A stretch of 64,000 nt of DNA, from positions 39,557-103,556 of the forward strand of contig LWCA01000008.1 in assembly GCA_001642005.1 (NCBI GenBank). Reading direction: 5' to 3'. The notes under the pieces are model-generated. The model did no database searches and was not told the origin of the DNA. It saw only the letters and a list, made by a program, of their open reading frames with translations. Source of the DNA: Intoshia linei (lineage: Eukaryota > Orthonectida > Rhopaluridae). The position numbers were made by a program, and so were the translations under genes. Below, piece after piece: positions 12,258-22,700 of the stretch; position 1 is the stretch's first letter, and the number at the start of each line of letters is the position of its first letter.

Positions 12258-12884
12258 AATGAACGAAATTATATAATACTTTATCTAATAAAAACATAAA
12301 TAATTATGTATTAATATTAATTACAATATTGACTAAACGTAAATTTCTCAATATATATATAAATTAATAAAGTATTTCAAAATAATGTAAATATAGTCAG
12401 TTTGATATAATCTGAATATACTATAAATGTTATCATTCATTTCAAATTAGCCAGTTTAAAACATAATGATATAAAATATAATAAGAAATAATAATTAAGA
12501 CAAAAAACTTGTTTAGACAATAAGTCATATTATTTCACTTTTTCATCATATAATTTTTGGATTTACGATTTTATTTTATTTATTATTTGCTAGCAAACTC
12601 TCAAGTACTATATTAAACTTTTGTAAAAAGTACTGAGTTAATGTGTACTTAGTTTTACTATTACAAAAACTCAGTACTTAATTTTGAACCTCATTTATTT
12701 TACGAGTCACTTATTTTTGAAAATTATTTATTTTGCCAATTAGATTGGTTTTTTAAACAATGCATTAAAAAATTACATTAAATAAATAATTAAATTATCA
12801 ATACCTGCAACTAACGCAACAATTGAAAGATTATTTTCTGCGGTGGGGACCAATTTTATATTATGATGAAAATTAAATTATAAT

Positions 12885-13105
12885 AAACTAACTTGACTGT
12901 TATGTACTTCGTACAAACATCATCTTAGCTCTGCCGAGGGCGGACATTTTTATTCTTCCAGAAAAATAAATTAAGTAAGGAAATTTAACCTAAAAATGCT
13001 ACTATTCACTATTATAAATTATTTAAATAAGTCGTTCCAAACTTGTTACACGTGGACCCGTCATATCACATTACTTTTGAATTTAAAGTGAATTATTGCA
13101 TGTTA
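12885..13105 (+). repeat. Repeat B copy
   Basis: Blocks in order: TGACTGTTATGTACTTCGTA, AGCTCTGCCGAGGGC, AAAATGCTACTATTCACTAT, CACGTGGACCCGTCATATCA and TTTAAAGTGAATTATT. It is a near full-length member. Confidence 0.8.
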
Positions 13106-13897
13106 AATTTATTTTGTTAACATTTATGTAAAGAATTTTCAAAAAAATGGTTATCCCATTTTTTTAATTTATTAGACAGAACTTCTGTATAATATTAAAA
13201 TTAAAGTAAAAACAGTCTGTAATGATGAATGTAGCAGGATAAGTAAAGAGCCTTTATAATAACAAGATATTTACAGATGTTAATTTAAAAATAATAACAC
13301 GTGATAAATGTAAATAAACAATTTAATCTTCATAGTGATCACATTGACATCACTACACCTCCCACACAAAATCCTTAAAATAGACAGAGCGGTTCGTTTT
13401 CTTTTTCTTGGTTTATATTGATTTTGTTGTTTACTTTATATTTTTTATATGGCATTAAAAGTATAATTATAAATTCTACACTACAACATAAATATTTACA
13501 CAGGATTTGACAGGAATTTAGTTAAAATGTTAATTCTACATAAAAAATAAAATGAATACTCAACTGTTTATATAAGACTAAGTTGATTGTTATGTACTAT
13601 GTACAATCAGTGGTAATCAATAAATTATTGCAATAGCAATAATTGCAATAAATTTATTGCAATAATTTATTTTTGATAAAAAATATATTGGAGCAATAAT
13701 TTAAAATATTTCAACAAAGTTATTATTAAAGTTTTATTAGTTAACTAATAAAGATCACTAAACTTACTTATTTACTTATATACTAAACTTAAAAATATAT
13801 TATCACTCAAAAATGTACTTTTCAATAAAATTTTTATAATTTTCGTCATCTGCCTACTCTAAATCGAAATAACAAATAACAATATAGTAATTATNTA

Positions 13898-14040
13898 TTA
13901 AAACTTCACTTTATTAAGAAAGTGAAAAATTACAAATAAAATATTGACTAAAATTATCAATGGTATTTATGGAGTACGTATTTAGTACTTATAAAAATAC
14001 GTACTTTTGTTAAAATAAGTACTTATGGACACACTATTTT
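13898..14040 (+). repeat. Repeat E, right arm of the inverted pair
   Basis: It contains TTCACTTTATTAAGAAAGTG, TATTGACTAAAATTATCAAT and ATGGAGTACGTATTTAGTAC, which match the reverse complement of 11625-11745. Confidence 0.75.
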
Positions 14041-14737
14041 ATTTAATGATATGGGTAAAACATTGTTATCTGAAAGTTCATGTTATAGCAGAGTGGATAA
14101 TTTGTATACCGATTTGGACATCTTTTTATTTAAGATGAACTAATCTGAGTTCCTTTGTGCCAATCGTTACAGAAAGTAAACAAATTTTTGGATTTAATAA
14201 AATTTAGAATTTGGAAAATATAATTTGAAGTATAGTTTTGTATTTCGGCTTTTGGAAACATCCTATTGTACACTGTACGTTGGTTCGATATTAAAGTTAA
14301 TAGATAATATATGTATAATAATATGATGAAATCTTTGAATAAATACAAACACGTACACGTATATAAATAAATGTAATATTTGTTACTACACATAATAAAT
14401 TATTCACTGTTTACAACGAATTCTAATGACATACTAACCTCAAATCCAAGTATCCAAAGTGTTACATATGGATCCTGGCGAGTCCACCAAATAATTTATT
14501 TTTATTATTTGGAATTTAAATAAAATTACGTCGATCGACATTATGATCTGACAATTCTGTAAAATCACATAATACATATTATTTACATAATTATAATGTA
14601 GATTATTTTCTATGAAATAAAAACAGTATGCTTCCATTTCTGAAATTGACGCCTTCGCAGTAAGAAAAGCATATTATGGCTTCAATAGTAACCCTTATTT
14701 TGTTAATTATTTTAATTAAAATTGAAATAAAAACTAT

Positions 14738-14972
14738 TATATAATATACTAGTTGAGTGTTATGTACTACGTACATTGTACGTCGTACAAACAGCATCTA
14801 GCTTGCCGATGGCTCATTTTTATTCTACACAAAAAATATATTAAAGTTGAAAATCTAACTTAAAAATGCTGCTATTCACTATTACCAATCGTTTAAAGGA
14901 GTGGTTCCCACATTTGTTTCACGTGGAACCGTCATATCACATTACTTTTTACTTTGAAGTGAATAATTTCCC
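14738..14972 (+). repeat. Repeat B copy
   Basis: It has the TGTTATGTACTACGTAC end, GCCGATGGCTCATTTTTATT, AGGAGTGGTTCCCAC, CACGTGGAACCGTCATATCA and the TTTGAAGTGAATAATT end. Confidence 0.8.
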
Positions 14973-15284
14973 AAAAAAAAGTGTATACTGTGAATTAGTT
15001 TTTTGAACATAAAACTTTAACTTAAAAACTAAATGACCTGCGTCAAATGGCTTTTAATTGGAAAATCTTGAGTAGATATATAATAAGTTAATATTGTTAC
15101 TAATTTGTATACAACTCTATTTAGCTTAATAGTTTTGTATTTTAGTTATATAGTCCGACCCCGTTTTTCGGCAAACCTCAGAGTGGATATACTCGTATTT
15201 TGGAACAGTTTTACAATCTCAAAATTAACACACCACGTTTGATTTGGTGCATCTCCAAATTTGGTGCAATTATATCAAAACATA

Positions 15285-15530
15285 CTATCCATACCTAAAT
15301 AAAAAAATACAAATAATTTATAGAATCATTTCTAAAAACATTTCTTACCTTGGTCTATTCATTTCCATCAACCTTCCTTTTATTATGCTGACAACATCGT
15401 TAAAATTTTTATCTTGACTCGTTTCAATTTCATTATAAGGATTAATAATATCGTCAATATCCATTATTCTTCCGTTGACACAACTGATAACCAATATTAA
15501 TGAAAAAATTAAAAAAATGTTTTTATGCAT
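15285..15530 (-). CDS. NPY/NPF-type neuropeptide precursor 1 (RPRYamide)
   Basis: Exon 1 is 15530-15349 and exon 2 is 15294-15285, giving 63 aa. A signal peptide (MHKNIFLIFSLILVISCVNG) is followed by RIMDIDDIINPYNEI, an acidic middle and the helix-like stretch FNDVVSIIKGRLMEM, then NRPRYG and stop. The Gly is an amidation signal, so the mature peptide of about 42 residues would end RPRY-amide. The 54-nt intron falls after the second base of the Arg codon just before Tyr (AG|G). That is the conserved intron position of NPY and NPF genes. There is no dibasic site or flanking peptide after the Gly. It would act through NPY/NPF-type GPCRs, typically in feeding and neural signalling. It is paralogous to the gene at 17728-18247. 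The family call rests on the C-terminus, size and intron. Confidence 0.85.
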
Positions 15531-17046
15531 TTTAATATTCAAAATTATATCGAATTTATGCAAAATAATTAACAATGAAAATATTTAAAAAATTTACTTT
15601 TACGTCAAACATTTTATAATTTTTAAATTTAATTAATCCACATTTAGTGGTGGATTAAATCAAATTGATTGAATGGAAAGCTGCAATATTAAGAGTGTAA
15701 AGTCAAATATTTAATTAATCAAAATTAAAGGTAATACTTATTGAATCGAAATTAAATTTAATCAATAATATGAATAAATTTCAAAAATTTTAGTTAATAT
15801 TATCATAAATTAATAAATAATGGATAGTTGCTTGATTTCTAGAAAAAAGGAAAGTAGATGTAAAAATACTATTAACACAGAATTTTTTTATTTAACAGTC
15901 ACAATTTGCCATATATTTCATTCTTTAGATGGATATGTTCAGTTTAAAATTGCATGCACTTGAATACTATGTTCTTTAATAATGAGCGAATGAAATTTGT
16001 GTGAATGTGCGTGATACAATTTTTATTGAAATAATACATTTGTATGTTGATATATGCAGTACATTAAGGTGTGTCTCGTGATATTTCAAGAATATTAAGT
16101 AATTATTATTGTTGAACTATCATAATGCTTAAATAATTAAGTACTTTTTTACGCATAGTGTATGTAGACTAGGGGTTAGTGATTGTGATTTCCCAGGAAA
16201 AATAAAAATTTTTTATTCATATATAACATAAAAGCATTACAAATTATAGAGACCTTAATTAATTTTAGAAACCAAAAGAAATTTAATTAGTGAAATAACA
16301 CGAATCTAGATTGAAATTTACAAATTTAATTAAAAAAAATTTTATTTATTTTAGATTGTTGAAAAAGTGTTTCAAAACACACATAATATTGATAAATTTG
16401 TCTGTTAAACGCGTTCTACGTTTTGTAACGAAATATTACTCGAAATTTTTTTAAAATAGAGGCCTCATTTTTTCTATTTGAGCATTAAAAAAATTATTTT
16501 CTATTTAATATATTTAATATTAATACATACTATTTATATAATAACATTTATTATGTATCATATTATTTTTTGTATTACATTTAATTTGTCAAGTGAAGAG
16601 CCTTGGATGTGTGGCTAGGGACTATGTGAAATTATGAAAAACATTTAGGGTATTTTTCGTTTTCGGTTGACATGGAACTTTTTACCTTCGGCTATGGGTA
16701 ACAAGTTTTTAGTACAAATAGTATCACCGAAATTTCATTTTTATTTAATTTTTATTTACATCATTAAAAATATTCATTGCTGTGTTATAAATATTGTCAC
16801 TATGCATATTATTTAAATTTTGATTTAATATTATTTGAGCAGTGCTACCCAAACGGGTCCTTGTGTTTTTTTTAAATTATAGGGTTCTTTTCTTTTCCTA
16901 AAAAGGCTAACTGGGGTTTTGAACATGAATATGTACGTTTCCAAGACTAAACTACGACGATATTAATTATAACTAAAATAATTATTTTAAAACGCGTCCT
17001 AGGAATTATGTGATTTAAAGCTGTAGGACTGATTTTATTTTATTTT

Positions 17047-17292
17047 TTAATAAAAAAGAGTAATTTTGGGTTTTGGACCTAAAGGACTATTATAAATCTC
17101 AGAGTATATGTTCATTAAACATTGTTCAATACCTTTCAATGCCAAACCATAGGCGACTGCTGTGGTAGTAGATATATGGCTGGGACGGCATTTGGTTACA
17201 AAACTAAGAACGGTATATGCTTCATAAACACCACCATGGATTCTAAAAATGTATTGGAAAAGTATTTCCTGTCTACTTAGTACAAAAAGCAT
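17047..17292 (-). pseudogene. Orphan reading frame, unclassified, possibly an Hsp70/Hsp110-like remnant
   Basis: The 81-codon frame includes GGVYEAYTVLSFVTKC and STTTAVAYGLALKG. Its composition looks protein-like, unlike most A+T-rich frames nearby. The spacing loosely recalls the Hsp110 nucleotide-binding stretch (V..A..V..L, then TTAVALNYGI). The similarity is weak and a key Asn is absent. Its 5' end runs straight into a repeat B copy, so it is probably a relic or a chance frame. Confidence 0.25.
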
Positions 17293-17430
17293 TCTAGCTC
17301 GCAGAGGTTGGACATTTTTATTATACCAAAAAAAAATTCAATAATAAAATCTTAATTAAATATGCTGCTCATTATTAACAATCATTTAAAGGTGTTTCCA
17401 AACTTATTACACGTGGACCCGTCAAAGCAA
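17279..17430 (+). repeat. Repeat B copy, 5' truncated
   Basis: It starts at AGTACAAAAAGCATTCTAGC and reaches CACGTGGACCCGTCAAA. It lacks the TATCACATTACTTTT tail. Confidence 0.7.
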
Positions 17431-17727
17431 ACAAAGCATATTAGATAAGTATGGATTTTGTTTAAAGTCGCAATGTTCGAATCATAGGATGTTTATGACT
17501 ATTACAGTAATGCCATTTATCATTAACGTTTAAAAAAATATCAATATTATTATATAAGTGTTATTGATTATAATTTATAAATTATTCTCCTGGGAAATTC
17601 TAACGTTTATACAAATCACATAAGGATAATATATATTTATTTGAAATTTCGACATTTACTAAGAGTATTAAGTAATTAAGCTATTCTACATACAATGTAA
17701 TTATTGATGTTAGTTTTTAATATATTC

Positions 17728-18247
17728 TATCCATATCTAAAATAAAAATACATTGATACAAGTCAATTAAATGTAATATTAAGACATGATATTAGGAAAT
17801 AGAAATTTTACTGTCTAAAAGCAAAAATAATTTTAATATTTAAATAAACAATGTAAAGTTTTCATTAATTAATAATTCGTCACTATCCCATTTTGGTAAA
17901 ATGGTAATACCAGAAATTCAAAATATATTTTTAATATTTTAAAAAATTCTAATGAAATTCTAATAATCCACACAATGGACATTAAAAATATTACACATGA
18001 TATACATGTATGTCACAAATGTACTTGTATCATTTACATGTGATGAAATAATAATAATATTTTACCTTGGCCTGTTCATTTCCATTAATCTTATTTGTAT
18101 CGTTTTTAAGACATCATCAAAACTTTCATTTTCTACAGAACCATCCTCATAAGAATTAATAAAGTCATTAATATTAACTATTCTGCTATATATTGTAGTA
18201 CCAACTACAATTATAATCACTAAAAATACAAAAAAATTATATTGCAT
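17728..18247 (-). CDS. NPY/NPF-type neuropeptide precursor 2 (RPRYamide)
   Basis: Exon 1 is 18247-18066 (182 nt, the same length as in its paralogue) and exon 2 is 17737-17728, giving 63 aa. The signal peptide is MQYNFFVFLVIIIVVGTTIYS, followed by RIVNINDFINSYEDG, FDDVLKTIQIRLMEM and NRPRYG-stop. The intron (328 nt) splits the same Arg codon after its second base (AG|A), as in gene 1 and in the NPY family. The two copies share the helix and the last nine codons closely and differ in the signal peptide and acidic middle. That fits an older tandem duplication under constraint on the C-terminus. Separate receptors or tissues are possible but not visible here. Confidence 0.85.
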
Positions 18248-19736
18248 TGTGAATTTATTTATGCTTAATGTATTTGAGTTGTTTAATGTCAAAATAAATA
18301 TATAATGATAATTTCTAATGATAAAAGTGCACCCATAACATAATAATTTAATTGTATTGCTAATCAATTTACATTAACATACATTGTATATTATAAGATT
18401 GCTCAATAATTTGCAAACATTATTATAGTGCGTTATTAAATTATATTTTTATTGATTTCTCATATGTATGTACAGTATTGTATATAATACATAATGTATA
18501 AGGTTTTAATAAATTTTTTAATGTGAACAAATGTATCAATATGAAATCAACCAGATTATATTGCATTTAAAATTTAAACAGATTAATTTTGTTGTATAGA
18601 TTACATTTGATTGCAAACGACATTATTGACTAAAACGTGGCGTTTTTGTTCTCGACCAGCCAACTAGTTTAATATTTTCGGCAGTTCAACTCTTGTGTGA
18701 CAAGAAAACTCACTTTCTATATAGTTTCACGCTAATCTTTTCATTACTTTTAAATCACTATCAGAACAAGACTAATAACCAGGGATGGAGATAGCAAGTA
18801 ATTTTTAAATTAACTGGAAATAATAGTTATTAATCAAGAACATGGTGAAAAGCTAGGAGCCATATGGTTTGGGTCTACAATCATGAGGGGCCTACCTTTA
18901 AATTTATTAATACTGTAATATTAGTAGTAATACTAGTAATATTGAAAAATTTTTAATTATACCACGATTATTATTATACCAAAAATTTTTATATTAACAT
19001 AACAGTCCAATAGTTATTTTTAATTTAAATAAATTTACTTTTTTGGAAATCCCAAAGTTAGTTACTTAAGTTAAGTAGACAATTTTTTAATTTTTGTATT
19101 ATTTAGAATTTTAGAACGAATTATATTTTATCATGATTTTTTTATTAAATTTTTAAATTTTAAATTTAAATTTTAATTTTTTTAAATATCTTAGTAATAA
19201 ATTATTACTATAAATAAATATTTTACCAAATTTGTCCTGCTATTTTTTGAAGCGATTGATCCTGATAAGGTGTGTCAATTATGCATTGTCGCCCGCGTTA
19301 TAATATAAATTTTTATTTTTATAACAAAAATTTTCAAAATTTCTTTTTTTAGTTTTTTTATATATTTTTCATGATTACAATGATAAAATTTTTTTATTTG
19401 TTATACACTTATTTCATTACTATTATTTCTTATTTTATTTTATTAATTAATTAAAACTGTTAGTTTAATAATAGTTTGAGTAGATATTTTTTGTTTGGTT
19501 CGCGTAATAATTTTTTTTCATATTTATCGCGCCAAGCAAATTGAGTCTGACACCCTGATCCTGACGATTCTTACAGATTTTCTTAGGTTTAGGTATGACA
19601 AATGAGAATATTGTATAAAATTTCGCCGGCATCACCACTGGTAATCAACTGATTAAATCAGTAGGAATCGAAAAATGTGATTTAACAATTTATAATTTAC
19701 AGTACAAGTTCATTTATTAGTGTTATGGAGTCTTCA
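18248..19736. other. Gene-free A+T-rich stretch with a dispersed repeat (family C)
   Basis: Around 18838-19030 the sequence shares blocks (AATCATGAGGGGCCTAC, then AATATTGAAAAATTTTTAAT and AACAGTCCAATAGTT-like) with 46660-46900. This is a low-copy dispersed repeat, which I call family C. No exon is seen. Confidence 0.45.
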
Positions 19737-22700
19737 TTACTTGGTCATTTGTAATACTTTATTATGAGCTCGTTCATTGGCTAATGCTAGATATCGTATA
19801 TTTTCAATACACCCTGCAGCAGCTTCTTGTAAATTTCTGTCATCGCTTCCAACCATTTCAAGTAAAGTCTATTTAACAATATATAATTTAATTATGCAAA
19901 TATATTTAAAATCTAATGCAATGCAGTTTTTACCAAATGGGGATTAAGCCCACAGGATTTCAATAATTTACAAACCATTAAATTCCATGGACCTCAAATA
20001 AAACAATAATGCATGATAATGAAATAAAAAGAATGTTTAGGCTAATAATTATTTGAATAGTACCGATACAACACCATGATCGTGCATCGTAATGCAATTA
20101 TCTGGATTTTCGGATAATCGATATAACGCTCTAGCGGACGATCTGTGCACATTTTCATCTTTAGAGGACAAATAGTCTACAAGTGGTCTAACAGCACCAG
20201 CTTCGCCAAGTAACTCTCTATTTTTGTGCCAACTGCAACACCTAGCTATAGCTTCAGCTAAATTAAATATAATATATATACAAAATTTTATTCCTTTAAA
20301 AAAATTAAATTACCTAAATGAGTACGGAGTAAATCATCATTAGTGTCAGTCAAATTTGCTAATAAGGGAATCACACCATGATCGGTTATGACGGCTAAAT
20401 TTTCCTCATCGTTAGCAATGTTCGCTATAGCAGCACATACACCGGCCAATAAGTAGACATCATCGGATTTTAGTAGACTAACAATTAATTCCAATCCACC
20501 AACAAATGATCGAATCATTTCTCCAGCATCCTATATTTTATTATTTATTTCCGTATATTATCGTAATTTTAAATTTAAAAAATTAATTTTCTTAGAAAAT
20601 CTTTCCGAGAGTGACGGTGAAAAAACGTTTGGGAACCAATGACTTACCCAATATAAATTAAAAATTATTTATATAATATTTTCTATAAAAACCAGAAAAA
20701 TGCGACCCAGAATACAGAATATTCAAGTTTTTTACCCAACTACATTTGTATTTGATGTATTATTAGTAATAATAATTACGTCTAAATTTTCTAAATAACG
20801 TAGGGCATGAAAACTACATAATATGTAGTACTAGGGTGTCCAGTGGACATGATTTTATTATATTTTATATGACACCAGTGTTTTTAATGATGTTTGAATT
20901 CCCCATAAAAAACAGCATAATTATCTATAGAAACAAAATAAAAGCTGATTAGCAGTGGATCACTCAAGCTAAAATTTTTATGACAACCACACATTTTTTT
21001 TTAAATTAACATAACTAAGATATAAATAATTTCTCAAAATTTTAGATGTAACCTCTATAACAATTTAATCTATAGATTTATTTACTAGGCAAATTTAAGT
21101 ATACCAAAGTTGTGTATTTAAATTTTAAATTGATTTAAACATTTATGCAAATATTTCGCTAAGTGATTGTAAAGTGAATAATCTTTTCTGAATTTCAGAA
21201 TCTGAATATATAATTGTGCTCATATTTACAAATTAGAAATTAATTTAACAATTATTAAGAAATTTAATACTCGAAAATATTAATTATTTTTTTTTTTTTA
21301 ATATTTTTCTAATTTTTCAAAAAATATATAAAATCAACTCGGGCTTTGCCCGAGTAACCCGAGTTGGAGAGTCGCCACTGCTGATTAGTATATATAAAAT
21401 ACAGTAATATTTTAAATGTATCCTAACATTTTTGGTATCAATTTCAATAATTACTTTTGAGGCGGTAAATATTAATCAATTTCATTTTTATGGGTGATAA
21501 ATGCTTAAAATAAATAAGGCATCCACATGCAAAAGGGGTGATTCAAATAAAAAAAAAGTGGACATCCTAATGTAGTATATATACACATTATATACACACA
21601 TATTATCACACTTTCGTTAATAAACGTATAATGATTTACATTTCACTGAAAAATTTATATATTGCAATAGTACAATGCAGCGAATTCACAAGTAAAATAT
21701 TTAAAAATATACAAAATTTTTATATACGTTATCTCAAAAATAATAAATCATACCTTCATATTTTCAATGCACGGACATATGGCCCATGCAGCACTGGAAA
21801 CCACCTTCTCATTGTTGCTTTTTAAAAGTGACCACAATAGACGAACACCATCAAGTCTGTCAATCAATCTAAGATTATAATAAATGATTTTAAACTACAG
21901 TTTGAAATGAGCAGTTATAATTAAGTTTGCAAGATAAGTAAAAAGCCGATAAAGCCATGTGATTTATCGTATACGAGTAGTCACCGTAGTAGTAGTATTA
22001 TAAAGTTTGATAATAGTGTAGTGAGTCACTATGAAACCCATTTTAAGACAGAAAAACTAAATAATATTATAACATACCAGGTTGACTCTTATGTACTACG
22101 TACAAAAAGCATTTAGCTCTGCCGAGGGCACATTTTCATTCTACAGAAAAATTAAATTTACGTTGAAAATCTAAACTAAAAAATCCTACTATTCACTATT
22201 ATCAATCCTTTAAAAGAGTGGTTCCCAAACTTGTTTCAGGTGGAACCGTCATATCACACTACTTTTTATTTTAAAGTGAATTATTCCATCTTAATTTTTT
22301 CATCTGATTTTCAAAAAAAGGATAATTGTGCTTTTTGATCCTTAAGATGTGAGTTTGGGAAATTGAAATTTATTTTGCTAACATCCCCCGGAAAAAAACT
22401 ATAATTGAAAAGTGGACTTTATAAAATTCTAAGACTGGTAGTGACTATCAATAACTACTTTCAATAAATGTTATTAAAATAAAAAGTAACACACACACAA
22501 ACAAATAATATATAATGCATAGCATATTATATAAGTAAGGAATCCTTACTTATATAATAGTTACTAAGCTTACCTTACTTAACTTTACCATACTAAGGAT
22601 TAACCCCTACATATTGACTATCACAGAATTTATGTTTTATAAAACTTTAAGACATATTTAATTTTTGAAACAAAGGGTAAATTGGTGTTTTTGACCCTGA

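Larger units (their letters stand above)
12258..15284. other. Intergenic stretch with repeats, no gene recognised
   Basis: Between the lipase and the first neuropeptide gene I find only repeats B and E and low-complexity A+T. One ambiguous base (n) sits at 13895. The several 60-90-codon frames here overlap repeats and have no recognisable protein signature. Confidence 0.5.
15531..17727. other. Intergenic stretch between the two neuropeptide genes
   Basis: Mostly A+T-rich sequence with no exon chain. It includes one orphan frame (17055-17292) and a repeat B copy (17279-17430). Promoter elements for gene 1 should lie near 15531 but none is recognisable. Confidence 0.5.

Noticed and set aside
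12835-12870. Minus-strand stretch LVPTAENNLSIVALVAG, considered as the hAT transposase C-terminal motif
   Set aside because: The hAT signature (ERxFS and following residues) is absent and no other transposase part is nearby.
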